A model generated the notes under the pieces. The model worked only from the letters and a program-made list of their open reading frames with translations. It did not search any database and was not told where the DNA came from. Positions 1 to 9,732 of a stretch of DNA of 64,000 nucleotides are shown in pieces. Every line of letters starts with the position of its first letter. The stretch's first letter is position 1. Location of the stretch: NCBI GenBank assembly GCA_963840535.1, contig CAWIZJ010000053.1:69700-133699 (forward strand), written 5' to 3'. Origin of the DNA: VAZQ01 sp963840535 (GTDB lineage Bacteria; Pseudomonadota; Alphaproteobacteria; Rhizobiales; Xanthobacteraceae). The translations under genes were made by a program, and so were the position numbers.

Positions 1-240
1 TGCGGCCTGCTCGCGGTTCCCGACAACATCACGCTTCTGTTCCTGCCACCCTATTCGCCGGAGTTGAACCCGAAGGAGAACCTCTGGGACGAAATCCGCG
101 AAAAGATCTTCAAGAACCTCGCCCTCAAATCCATGAACGCCGTACGCGCAAAACTCAGAGAGGCCGTTCTCTACATCCAGCGCAATCCAGAACTCGTCAA
201 ATCCATCACATCCTTCCCTTACATTGCCAAGTCTATCTGA
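1..240 (+). pseudogene. IS630-family transposase, C-terminal part cut by window edge
   Basis: Frame 1 is open from the first base to the TGA at 238-240. It encodes the end of a DDE transposase, including the motif PPYSPELNPKENLWDEIRE, where the Glu of NPKENLW is the last residue of the catalytic triad in the IS630/Tc1 family. The rest of the protein lies to the left of the window, so it cannot be said whether the whole gene is intact. Its stop lies 13 bases from the broken 3' end of the IS5 transposase that follows, which suggests this element cut into the IS5 copy. Confidence 0.85.
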
Positions 241-253
241 TATGGAGGCGGTA

Positions 254-858
254 TCAGGCCGTGCGTGATGCCAAGGGCGGGATCACCACATCGACCTCAG
301 CTGCCGCGAGCACGGCGCGAAAGCGATCGTTGTCGAAGCCCTTATCGGCGATCAGCCTGATGAGCGTGAGGCCCTCGACCGATGCGTTGGCCTGTGTTGC
401 CTCGTGCACCTGTCCTGCAGTGAGGAGCATCCGCAAGGGATGACCGGTCGCATCCACGGCAATATGGATCTTGGTGCTCAGGCCGCCACGCGATCGGCCA
501 ATGGCCTCTTTTTGAGCCCCCCTTTTGCGCCGGCGGCATGCTGGTGCGCCCGCACGATGGTGGCATCGATCATGACGTGTTCGAAATCTGGATCCTTCGC
601 TAAGACCTTGAAAATACTTTCCCAAACTCCCTTCTCTGACCAGCGGTTGAAGCGCACGAACACGCTGTTCCAATGTCCGAATTCCGGCGGTAGATCGCGC
701 CATGGCGCACCCGTGCGCAGAATCCAAAGAACGGCATCGACAAATAGTCGATTGTCCTTGCCAGCTCGACCTCTGTCTCCTTCCTTGCCCGGAACCAAAT
801 TTGCGATACGCGCCCACTGCACATTGATGAGTTCGCGCCGAATCAAGATCGCCTCCAT
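254..858 (-). pseudogene. IS5-family transposase (two-frame type), C-terminally truncated
   Basis: Two overlapping minus-strand frames encode the IS5 (IS427-group) transposase. The first runs from MEAILIRRELINVQW at 858 to about 480; the second continues as KEAIGRSRGGLSTKIHIAVD. The switch occurs near 515 at a run of five A next to a run of six G, which fits the programmed -1 frameshift known for this group. The first two catalytic Asp are visible in MIDATIVRAHQH and IADKGFDND. Translation stops after VVIPPLASRTA, so the segment with the catalytic Glu is missing. The loss coincides with the end of the adjacent IS630 gene, so this copy should be inactive. Confidence 0.8.
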
Positions 859-934
859 CAAGTTGCGATCTTGAATCACAATGACGGGGAGGAGGGAATC
901 CCCTAATGTCAACAGGACCTAGCCCAATGAGTTT

Positions 935-1171
935 CTAGTGTCCCGCTTCCGACGTTAGCTTCACATTGCAGCACGCTCGAGTGCGAACGTCGGAAGCAAA
1001 GGGACACTAGCAAGTCTATGGTGCTAGCAAGTGCGGTTTTGTCTTTGACGTTCCGATGACGGAACCGCCGCGAGACTGATCGGAACGTCAAAGACACCGC
1101 ACTAGTGTCCTTCGATTCCGAAGTTCGCAAACGAGGGTGCCGCAGAATGATGCGAACTTCGGAATCGGACA

Positions 1172-1175
<4 letters not shown>
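935..1175. repeat. Triple-palindrome cassette, copy 1
   Basis: Three imperfect palindromes of about 75 bases stand head to tail: 935-1010, about 1027-1105 and 1102-1175. The first and third run from CTAGTGTCC to GGACACTAG and contain a second pair of arms of the form TTCCGA-x-GTT / AAC-x-TCGGAA. The middle one has arms GTGCGG...CTTTGACGTTCCGAT pairing with ATCGGAACGTCAAAG...CCGCAC. The second and third share one CTAG at their joint. The cassette is almost identical to the one at 1963-2200, in the same orientation. It resembles no standard gene feature and could be a REP-like or MITE-like element. Confidence 0.85.
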
Positions 1176-1927
<752 letters not shown>

Positions 1928-1962
1928 GAACGACAATTCCCGGGACAGTGTTGGTTGGCAGC

Positions 1963-2200
1963 CTAGTGTCGCGCTTCCGACGTTCGCTTCACATTGCAGC
2001 ATGCTCGAGTGCGAACGTCGGAAGCAAAGGGACACTAGCAAGTCTATGGTGCTAGTGCGGTTTTGTCTTTGACGTTCCGATGACGGATCTGCCGCGAGAC
2101 TGATCGGAACGTCAAAGACACCGCACTAGTGTCCTTCGATTCCGAAGTTCGCAAACGAGAGTGCCGCGGAATGATGCGAACTTCGGAATCGGGACACTAG
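1963..2200. repeat. Triple-palindrome cassette, copy 2
   Basis: This is the second copy of the three-palindrome cassette: 1963-2038, 2052-2129 and 2126-2200. It differs from copy 1 by a few substitutions and by lacking a CAAG just before the middle palindrome. There the joint reads CTAGTGCGG, so all three palindromes in this copy begin with CTAGTG and end with CACTAG. This makes CTAG the probable insertion or fusion site. It lies between the start of the SDR gene and the end of pdxH. Confidence 0.85.
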
Positions 2201-2259
2201 CGCATGTTGCGGTGCCGTGGGAACGAATTTGCCCGCAACATGTGCGCTGTGAGCCGGCT

Positions 2260-2904
2260 CTACGGATAGAGTCGCGTCGCCTGCCACGGTGCATGCGGCG
2301 CGTCACGACGAAACTCGATACGGTCGTGCAGCCGGAACGGCCGGTCGTGCCAGAACTCGATGGTAAGCGGCAGCAGACGGATAGCCGGTCCAATTCGGCG
2401 GCCGCGGAACGGTTCCCACCGCGAACCTGGCGGTGTAGAGCGCGATCGCCTTCTCGAGAGCGTGCCGGCTTTCGAGCGGCGCCGATTGCTTGCTCGCCCA
2501 GGCGCCGATCTGGGTGAGCCGCGGGCGGGTGGCGAAGTAGGCGTCCGCCTCGGCGTCCTCGACCCGATCGACCGGACCTCGCAGCCGCACCTGTCTGTTC
2601 AGCGATTTCCAATGAAACAGCAGGGCGCCGTTGCGGCTCGCATCCAGCTCCTGCCCTTTCGCGCTGTCGACGTTGGTATAGAAGACGAAGCCGCGCTCGT
2701 CGAAGCCCTTCATCAGCACCATGCGGACGTTGGGGAGCCCGTCGGGCGTCGACGGTGGCGAGCGACATGGCGGTCGGATCGCGCGGCTCGCTCTTGGCTC
2801 GCCTCCTCGAACCAGGCGGCGAACAGCCGCAAGGGCTCGTCGGCCTCGGTGAAATCACCAGCCGTCAACCAGGTCGGGTGTTTGATTGGAGCCGATTCGG
2901 ACAT
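2260..2904 (-). CDS. pdxH: Pyridoxamine 5'-phosphate oxidase, with three frameshifts
   Basis: The product would oxidise pyridoxine or pyridoxamine 5'-phosphate to pyridoxal phosphate with FMN. Three frames joined give a protein of about 213 residues, normal for the family. It starts MSESAPIKHPTWLTAGDF at 2904, continues SEPRDPTAMSLATVDA, RMVLMKGFDERGFVFYTN and ALLFHWKSLNRQVR, and ends HAPWQATRLYP with a stop at 2260-2262. Each break is explained by one extra C on the coding strand (near 2797, 2745 and 2387). Residues on both sides of each break are well conserved, so sequencing or assembly error is more likely than decay. As written, no full-length product can be made. Confidence 0.85.
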
Positions 2905-3332
2905 CCTCCTGCGGAGTATCCCGGTCGGGAATCGGTGCCGGGCTCCATGCCGGCGCCCCGTTATATAGAACATTTTCCACGTGGGGTGACGTCGTCATGC
3001 CCGCGCTTGTCAGTCCAAGTCGGGTTTACCCGACTTGGAACATCGTGCGGAACTCGGCAAGCCCGAGCTACGGCGGCATCCACGTGTCGCATGACCACCA
3101 GGGCGTGGATGGCCGGGACAAGCCCGGCCATGACGCACGTGAGGAGGTGGCTTTGCGGGCTTCTTTGCCGTCTCGCGCCGGCTCTTCCGCTCCCGCCATG
3201 CGGGCGAAACCCTTGGGATTGCCGCTGTTTCGTCGTTGCGGTCGGACCCGCTGCTCCCCACATTGCAACCGTGAGGGTGGGGACCAGCGCCCGCGACGAT
3301 GAGGGCTGTACGCCCGCCGGGAGGGATCGACG
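2905..3332. other. Intergenic region with REP-like palindromes
   Basis: This spacer lies between divergently transcribed pdxH and the DnaJ-like gene. No gene is seen. It holds a perfect 24-base inverted repeat at 3015-3038 (CCAAGTCGGG-TTTA-CCCGACTTGG) and a second at 3109-3131 (ATGGCCGGG-ACAAG-CCCGGCCAT). The latter matches a dispersed GGCCGGG/CCCGGCC repeat style common in this bacterial group. Promoters for both genes should lie here, but none could be assigned with confidence. Confidence 0.6.
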
Positions 3333-4404
3333 ATGCGTGACCCCTACGAGGTACTGGGGGTATCGAAGACTGCGAGCGGCGCGGAGATCAAGAGTGCCTT
3401 CCGGCGGCAGGCCAAGAAGCTGCACCCGGACGCCAACAAGCACGACCCCAAGGCGGCCTCGCGTTTTGCCGAGCTCAACGCCGCCTACGAGATCCTCGGC
3501 GAGGAGGACAAGCGCAAGGCCTTCGACCGCGGCGAGATCGATGCCGAGGGCAAGCCGCGCTTCCAGGGCTTCGAGGGTTTCGGTGCGCGGACCTGCCGGC
3601 GGCTTCGGCCGGGAGGGAACATTCGAGACCTTCAGCTGGGGTCCGGGCGGATTTCAGCGCGGCGGCGAACGCGCGGGCGGTGGGCCGGCGGCTTCGAGGA
3701 CATCCTCAAGGAGGCATTCGGCGGCCGGGGCGGTGCGCGCGGCGGGCGCGGCGGCTTTCGATTCGAGGACGAAGACGGCGGCGGCTTCGGCGGGCAGGAC
3801 ATATCGGCATCGCTCACCATCACTCTGCCGGAAGCGGCCAAGGGCGTGATGAAGCGGGTGCAGCTGCCGACCGGCAAGGAGGTCGACGTCAAGATTCCCG
3901 GCCGGTCTCGCCGATGGCCAGCAGATCAGGCTGAAGGGCCAGGGGCTCGCCGGCCGCGGCGGCCGCGCCGGCGATCTCCTGATCGCGGTCGTCGGTCGCG
4001 CCGCATCCGCTGTTTACGCGCGAAGGGCTGCCGATCTGCGGCTCGAGCTGCCGATCACGCTTTACGAAGCCGTGCTCGGCGGCAAGGTGCGCGTGCCTAC
4101 GCTCGAGGGTGCGGTCGAGCTCGCCATTCCCGCCGGCACCAATTCCGGGCGTACGTTCCGCCTCAAGGGCAAGGGCTTTCCGGCCAAGGGGGGAGCCGGT
4201 GATCTGCTTGCCACCGTGCGCATCATGCTGCCCGAGGGCAGCGACGCCGAGCTCGACGAGCTGATGCGCAAGTGGCGGGAAGAAAAGCCCTACGATCCGC
4301 GCGAGGGGATGGCGCTGAGTAGCGCCGGTTCACGAGCCGCGCGCGCGGAGATCAGCTGCATCTCCGAGCTGCGCGCGGCGGCGCGGCTCTCCATCTGCTC
4401 GTAG
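3333..4404 (+). CDS. DnaJ-class co-chaperone of CbpA type, with several frameshifts
   Basis: The N-terminal J domain (MRDPYEVLGVSKTASGAEIK, then DPKAASRFAELNAAYEILGE) is followed by a Gly/Phe-rich linker and two beta-rich substrate-binding parts (SLTITLPEAAKGVMKRVQLP; later VRVPTLEGAVELAIPAGT and FRLKGKGFPAKGGAGDLLA). No Cys-rich zinc finger is present, which fits the CbpA-like class. The protein would stimulate DnaK. Five or so single-base shifts (near 3580, 3690, 3905, 3995 and 4030) break the frame although each segment is well conserved. The true stop is uncertain: the last frame runs to 4404 but conserved sequence ends around 4315, where it meets the convergent anti-sigma gene. Confidence 0.8.
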
Positions 4405-5148
4405 GCGGTCTGCGCGATCTTCAGGAGCTGGTCGCGATTGGCGGGGCCGCTCACCACGAAACCGATGTCGCTCTCCACCCATTGCACGGCGGCGACGCCA
4501 TCGGTCGCGTGGTAGCGCAAGCGCCGTAGCGCGGTGCCTGCGACTTCGAGCAATAGAAGGTGTAGCGCTCGCCGGTCGGGCTCTCGTACATGAACAGGGC
4601 GGCCGGGCCGATCGGGCCGGGCAGCAGCCGGCCGCCGAGCAGCTTGAGGGAGAACGACTCGAGGTCCGGCGCGCGCAGCGCCGTTCCGACGCGCCGCGAA
4701 AGCCAGGGCACCAGGTGCTGTTCGCCGGCGCGCACCTCGATCGGATGGCGGACCTCCGCGATGTAGAGCTTGTGCGCGCTGAGCGCCTCGGACTTGAGGA
4801 CATCGAGGGGGAGGGACCTGCAGCCGAGGCGCTGTGGGCCACCCATCCGGCAACGGCGCCGGCGAGGAAAGCGACCGCTGCGGCGGCGGCCGCCGCCATG
4901 CGCCAGGAGCGTCCGCGAGCGGACGAGCCGGTCGATGTCGCAAACGTGCCGGAGCGGGCTCGGCGGCGACCGCGCCGTAGCGCTGCGCGGATCGCTTCCG
5001 CCTGCGCCCGCCATTCGGCGACGCGCGCCGCGTCCTCGGGATGGCTCGCCAGCCAGGCCTCGACCGCATCGCGGCGATCGGCGGGAATCTCGCCGTCGAC
5101 ATAGGCGTGCAACTCGTCGGCGGTCACGGGTGAATCTCGATCGATCAT
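4290..5148 (-). CDS. Membrane anti-sigma factor of RsiW/ChrR style, frameshifted
   Basis: Starting at MIDRDSPVTADELHAYVDGE, the N-terminus has the HxxxD pattern typical of small cytoplasmic anti-sigma domains. An Ala/Val-rich transmembrane stretch follows (AAAAVAFLAGAVAGWVA), then an extracytoplasmic domain ending YEQMESRA. The parts lie in three frames; shifts near 4965, 4800 and 4530 are needed for a product of about 260 residues. The gene starts 15 bases after the stop of the ECF sigma gene on the same strand, so the pair very likely forms one transcription unit with this protein holding the sigma factor at the membrane. The stressor sensed is not evident. Its 3' end overlaps the end of the dnaJ-like gene. 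Confidence 0.75.
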
Positions 5149-5163
5149 CGTCGTCTTCCCTGA

Positions 5164-5727
5164 CTACTTGACGCGGCGCAGCGCCGGGCGCTCGCCGTCG
5201 AGATAGGCCTTGATCTGCATGCGGGCGCGCGCGAGCCGCGACATCACGGTCCCGATCGGCACGCCTTGCACCTCGGCCACCTCGCGGTAGCTCAGCCCTT
5301 CGAGCACGACGAGCAGCAGAGCCGAGCGCTGATCCTCGACCAGCGAGGCGAGCGCCCGCTCGATGTCGCGTGCCCCCGCCTCCGGGCCCGCCATATCGGG
5401 CGCGTCGTTGTCGTCGATCGCCTGCACCGCCGGACGCCGCGCCAGCGAGCGCAGCCGGTTGCGGTTGAGATTGGTCAGGATCGTGTAGAGCCAGCTGCGG
5501 ATGTCGCCGCCATGAAACAGGTGCTCCGACCGCAGCGCCCGCACCAGCGTGTCCTGGACCAGATCGTCGGCCAGCTCGGCGTTGCGGGTCAGCGCCCGGG
5601 CATAGCGTCGCAACGCCGGAACCGCAGCCTCGATCCCTTGCCGGAATCCGACCAACGCCTCCTCCCTTGCAGCGGACGCACGGGCTCGCCCTTCGGGCGT
5701 GCCGCCCGGGTTCGCTCCGTCCGTCAC
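5164..5727 (-). CDS. ECF-family RNA polymerase sigma factor
   Basis: The protein has 187 residues with region 2 (RRYARALTRNAELADDLVQDTLVRAL, read in parts; then DIRSWLYTILTNLNRN) and region 4 (LLLVVLEGLSYREVAEVQGVPIGTVMSRLARAR). The length and domain order are those of an ECF sigma factor acting with a membrane anti-sigma. It starts with GTG at 5727 preceded closely by GAGGA; no ATG lies nearby. It is transcribed away from fabI across a 149-base shared upstream region. No ECF-type promoter could be assigned by eye, although autoregulation is common in this family. Confidence 0.9.
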   Translation of the reverse strand: MTDGANPGGTPEGRARASAAREEALVGFRQGIEAAVPALRRYARALTRNAELADDLVQDTLVRALRSEHLFHGGDIRSWLYTILTNLNRNRLRSLARRPAVQAIDDNDAPDMAGPEAGARDIERALASLVEDQRSALLLVVLEGLSYREVAEVQGVPIGTVMSRLARARMQIKAYLDGERPALRRVK

Positions 5728-5876
5728 TCCTCGCGCCTGAACGATATCACCTGCACCAACACTTTCGACCTCGCGATATTCCGCGCCGGTGACATCGGGC
5801 GCCGGAAAGCGCGGGGCTGCTTGAGCGACCCGCGCCCCTGTGCCATAGGAGGCGCGGCGGCGCAGCGAGGAACATC

Positions 5877-6695
5877 ATGCCGGAAGCATCGGCTCTCTTG
5901 CGCGGCAAGCGCGGCCTGATCTTGGGCGTCGCGAACAACCGATCGATCGCCTGGGGTATCGCGAAGTCGTGCCACGCCCACGGTGCGCAGCTCGCATTCA
6001 CCTACCAGGGCGACGCGCTGAAGAAGCGGGTGCAGCCGCTGGCTCAGGAGGTGGGCGGGCTGGTGGTGGGCCACTGCGATGTCACCGAGCCCGCCACGCT
6101 CGATGGCGCCTTTGCGGCGCTGGCGGCGAAATGGGGCGCGCTCGACTTCCTCGTGCATGCCATCGCCTTCTCCGACAAGGATCAGCTGACCGGCCGTTAC
6201 GTCGACACCACGGCGGACAATTTCGCCAGGACGATGCAGGTGAGCTGCTATTCCTTCACCGCCGCCGCCCAGCGCGCGGAGAAGCTGATGACCGACGGCG
6301 GCTCGCTGTTGACGCTCACCTACTATGGCGCCGAGAAGTGGATGCCCCATTACAATGTGATGGGCGTCGCCAAGGCGGCGCTCGAGGCTTCCGTGCGCTA
6401 TCTTGCCGCCGATCTCGGCGAGAAGAGGATCCGCGTCAATGCCATCTCGTCCGGTCCGATCAAGACGCTGGCGGCATCGGGGATCGGCGACTTCCGCTAT
6501 ATCCTCAAATGGAACGAGCACAACGCGCCGCTGCGGCGCAGCGTCACCATCGAGGAGGTGGGCGACACGGCAGTGTATTTTCTCTCCGACCTCGCACGCG
6601 GCGTGACCGGCGAGATCCACCATGTCGACGCCGGATACCACATCGTCGGCATGAAGCATCCCGACGCACCCGACATCGTGGTCGGCAAGGAGTGA
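5877..6695 (+). CDS. fabI: Enoyl-[acyl-carrier-protein] reductase (NADH)
   Basis: FabI reduces enoyl-ACP in the last step of each fatty-acid elongation cycle. The 272-residue protein shows the FabI-type cofactor loop ILGVANNRSIAWGIA (15-29), the catalytic pattern Tyr-x6-Lys at Y159 and K166 (YNVMGVAK), and the SSGPIKTLAASGI loop. These distinguish it from ordinary SDRs. GAGGA lies about six bases before the ATG. The frame is unbroken. The following histidine phosphatase and aroC-ribB lie on the same strand, so co-transcription is possible. Confidence 0.96.
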   Translation: MPEASALLRGKRGLILGVANNRSIAWGIAKSCHAHGAQLAFTYQGDALKKRVQPLAQEVGGLVVGHCDVTEPATLDGAFAALAAKWGALDFLVHAIAFSDKDQLTGRYVDTTADNFARTMQVSCYSFTAAAQRAEKLMTDGGSLLTLTYYGAEKWMPHYNVMGVAKAALEASVRYLAADLGEKRIRVNAISSGPIKTLAASGIGDFRYILKWNEHNAPLRRSVTIEEVGDTAVYFLSDLARGVTGEIHHVDAGYHIVGMKHPDAPDIVVGKE

Positions 6696-6718
6696 GGCGG
6701 CGCCGAGCGCTGCCGGCC

Positions 6719-7319
6719 ATGCCGCCGCCCGTCATCTACTACGTCCGCCACGGCCTCACCGACTGGAATGTCGCAGCAGCGGCTGCAGGGGCGCCACGAC
6801 GTCCCGCTCAATGCCGAGGGCTGCGCCCAGGCCGTTCGCTGCGGCGAGATCCTGCGCGATCTCATGCTCCGCGCCGGCCGGCGACCGGCCGACTTCGACT
6901 ATGTCTCCAGCCCGCTCATGCGCGCACGCAAGACCATGGAGCTGGTGCGTACGACGCTCGGCCTGGAATCCGCCGACTACCCGATCGACGCCCGGCTCGC
7001 CGAGATCGCGTTCGGCGATTGGGAAGGCCTGACCTATGCCGATGTGCTGGCGCGCGACTGCAACGTCATCGCCCGACGGGAGGCCGACAAGTGGGGCTTC
7101 CTGCCGCCCGGCGGCGAAAGCTATGCCCAGGTCAGCCGGCGAATGGGCGAATGGTATCGCGCGGTCGAACGCGACATCGTGGTCGCCGCCCACGGCGGCA
7201 CCGCGCGCGCCCTCATGGCCCATCTCGCGATCGCCTCGCCGGAGGCCGCCACCCATTATGCGTTCGAGCACGGCGTCGTCTATGTCTTCGCGCACGACGA
7301 GCTGACGCGCCACGGGTGA
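6719..7319 (+). CDS. Histidine phosphatase (phosphoglycerate mutase-like), one frameshift
   Basis: The protein begins MPPPVIYYVRHGLTDWN, with the RHG phosphohistidine motif of the family. After a single-base shift near 6769 it continues QRLQGRHDVPLNAEG, DYVSSPLMRARKTMELVR, FGDWEGLTYADV and VVAAHGGTARALMAHL, which carries the second catalytic His. With the shift corrected the length is about 199 residues, normal for this superfamily. The substrate is not predictable from sequence. It starts 23 bases after fabI. Confidence 0.85.
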
Positions 7320-7451
7320 GGGGCGATGCCGTCGGCAACTCGGCCGCCGGATTGCGGCCGTCCGCGTTGTCCCGGCTGCCGACGACCGAGGGCCGAGCTC
7401 CGTATTTGACCCCGCGCGGGACGCGGGCTACCACAGCGCCGGCACAACCCC

Positions 7452-8600
7452 ATGTCGTTCAATACTTTCGGCCATCTGTTCCGGGTCACCACCTTCGGCG
7501 AGAGCCATGGCGCGGCGATCGGCTGCGTGGTCGACGGCTGCCCTCCACGCATCCCGCTGACCGAGGCCGACATCCAGCCCTATCTCGACAGGCGCCGTCC
7601 CGGCCAGTCGCGCTTCACCACCCAGCGGCGCGAGCCGGACACCGTGAAGATCCTGTCCGGCGTATTCACCGACGAAGCGGGCGGCGAACAGGTGACGACC
7701 GGAACGCCGATTGCGCTGGCGATCGATAACGTCGACCAGCGCTCCAAGGACTATTCCGACATCAAGGACAAGTACCGTCCGGGCCACGCCGACTACACCT
7801 ACGACGTCAAATACGGCATCCGCGATCATCGCGGCGGCGGCCGGCAATCCGCACGCGAGACTGCCGCGCGGGTCGCAGCCGGCGCGATCGCGCGCAAGAT
7901 CGTGCCGGGCATGCTCGTGCGCGGCGCGCTCGTCCAGATGGGCGAGCACAGGATCGCGCGCGCACGCTGGAGCTGGGACGAGGTCGAGCGCAATCCGTTC
8001 TTCTGTCCGGATGCGCAGACAGCGAAGCTCTTCGAGAGCTATCTCGACGACATCCGCAAGCGCGGCTCCTCGGTGGGCGCCGTGATCGAGGTGGTGGCGG
8101 AGGGTGTCCCGGCCGGACTCGGTGCTCCCGTCTACGGCAAGCTCGACGGCGATCTCGCCGCGGCGCTGATGGGCATCAATGCCGTCAAGGGCGTCGAGAT
8201 CGGCGCCGGCTTTGCGGCGGCGGCACTGAGCGGAGAAGAGAACGCCGACGAGATGCGCATCGGCAACGACGGCAGGCCGTTGTTCCTGTCCAATCACGCC
8301 GGCGGTATCCTGGGCGGCATCTCGACCGGACAGCCGATCGTGTGCCGGTTCGCGGTCAAGCCCACGTCGTCGATCCTGACGCCGCGGCGCACCGTTGACC
8401 GGTTCGGCAGGCGAGACCGAGATCAGCACCAAGGGCCGCCACGATCCCTGCGTCGGCATTCGCGCGGTGCCGATCGGCGAGGCCATGGTGGCATGCGTGA
8501 TCGCCGATCATTATCTGCGTCAGCGAGGGCAACTGGGCGAGCTCGCCGACATGGCCGTTCACGCGAGCGCCGGGAACAGGGGAAGAGTGAAGACCAGTGA
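7452..8600 (+). CDS. aroC: Chorismate synthase, one frameshift near the C-terminus
   Basis: AroC converts 5-enolpyruvylshikimate 3-phosphate to chorismate using reduced FMN. Family signatures are present: MSFNTFGHLFRVTTFGESHG at the start, RPGHADYTYDVKYGIRDHRG, GGRQSARETAARVAAGAIA, and GGILGGISTGQPIVCRFAVK. A single extra base near 8408 moves the end (ISTKGRHDPCVGIRAVPIGE, MVACVIADHYLRQRG) into another frame. Its true stop lies somewhere between 8535 and 8600. The stop at 8598-8600 overlaps the GTG start of ribB. As an essential biosynthetic gene with otherwise perfect conservation, the shift is probably a sequence error. Confidence 0.92.
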   Translation: MSFNTFGHLFRVTTFGESHGAAIGCVVDGCPPRIPLTEADIQPYLDRRRPGQSRFTTQRREPDTVKILSGVFTDEAGGEQVTTGTPIALAIDNVDQRSKDYSDIKDKYRPGHADYTYDVKYGIRDHRGGGRQSARETAARVAAGAIARKIVPGMLVRGALVQMGEHRIARARWSWDEVERNPFFCPDAQTAKLFESYLDDIRKRGSSVGAVIEVVAEGVPAGLGAPVYGKLDGDLAAALMGINAVKGVEIGAGFAAAALSGEENADEMRIGNDGRPLFLSNHAGGILGGISTGQPIVCRFAVKPTSSILTPRRTVDRFGRRDRDQHQGPPRSLRRHSRGADRRGHGGMRDRRSLSASARATGRARRHGRSRERREQGKSEDQ

Positions 8601-9706
8601 CCGACGATCATCATCGCATGGAGGAGCTGGTCGCGGCGTTCGCCCGCGGCGAGATCGTCGTCGTCACCGACGACGACGACCGCGAGAACGAGGGCGATCT
8701 GTTCGTGGCCGCCTCGCTGTGCACGCCCGAGAAGATGGCGTTCATCATCCGTCACACTTCGGGCATCGTCTGTGCGCCGTTGTCGGCGGAGGATGCGAGG
8801 CGCCTGCACCTCGATCCCATGGTGGCGGCGAACGAAGCCCCGCTCGGCACCGCTTTCACGGTTTCGGTCGATGTGCGCCACGGGTTCAACACCGGCATTT
8901 CCGCCGAGGAGCGCAGCAACACGGTGCGCGCGCTCGCCAATGGCAACAGCGGCGCCAGCGATTTCGTGCCGCCCGGGGCACGTTTTCCCGCTGGTCGCCA
9001 AGGACGGCGGCGTGCTGATGCGTTCGGGCCATACCGAAGCCTGCGTCGACCTCTGCCAGGCTCGCCGGCCTGCCGCCGGTCGGCGTGCTCGCCGAGCTCA
9101 TGAACGACGACGGCACGGTGATGCACGGCCCCGCCATCACCGCTTTTGCCCGAGCGCCATCGGCTCAGGCAGATCTCGATCGCGGATCTCATCGCCTACC
9201 GCCAGGTGCGCGACAAGCTGGTCAAGCGGATCGGTGAGTTCCCGGTACGCAGCGAGATCGGCACGCTCGCCGGCTATGCTTACGTGACGCCGTTCGACGC
9301 CATCCAGCACATGGCCTTCGTCCATGGCCGCATCGGCGACGGCAGGAACATGCTGGCTCGCTTGCACCGGGCCGACATCATCCGCGACGTCTTCGGCGGC
9401 GCCAATCCGGTGCATTCTGCGCTGCAGCGTTTCAAGGAGGACGGCCGCGGCGTCATCGTGTTTCTGCGCGACGGCGCCGCCGGGGTGCCGACCCATGCCA
9501 TCCCGCAGGCGGGCTCGACCGGCTCCGAGGTGGCGCGCTCCCGGCAGTGGCGCGAGGTCGGTCTCGGTGCCCAGATTCTCATGGATCTCGGCATCCGCTC
9601 GATCCGCCTGCTCACCTCCGCCAAGCTGACCTATGTCGGCCTCGCCGGCTTCGGGATCGAGATCGTATCCACCGAGACGATCGAGGATCGGGTGCCGCGA
9701 GAATAG
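8597..9706 (+). CDS. ribB: 3,4-dihydroxy-2-butanone 4-phosphate synthase with degenerate GTP cyclohydrolase II-like domain, frameshifted
   Basis: The N-terminal domain makes the four-carbon precursor of riboflavin from ribulose 5-phosphate. It shows the acidic DDDDRENEGD metal/substrate loop, IIRHTSGIVCAPL and RSGHTEACVDL. After about residue 205 comes a domain like GTP cyclohydrolase II (SIADLIAYRQVRDKLVKRIG to RLLTSAKLTYVGLAGFGI). It has no cysteines where GCH II binds zinc: that stretch reads NMLARLHRADIIRDVFGG. The second activity is therefore probably absent. Three single-base shifts (about 8980, 9065 and 9150) are needed for the roughly 369-residue product. The GTG start overlaps the aroC stop. 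Confidence 0.88.
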
Positions 9707-9732
9707 ACTAGCCGCAGCCGCGCCGGCGGCCC

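Noticed and set aside
5724..6659. 311-codon minus-strand frame opposite fabI
   Set aside because: It is a shadow of fabI; the plus strand carries all FabI signatures.
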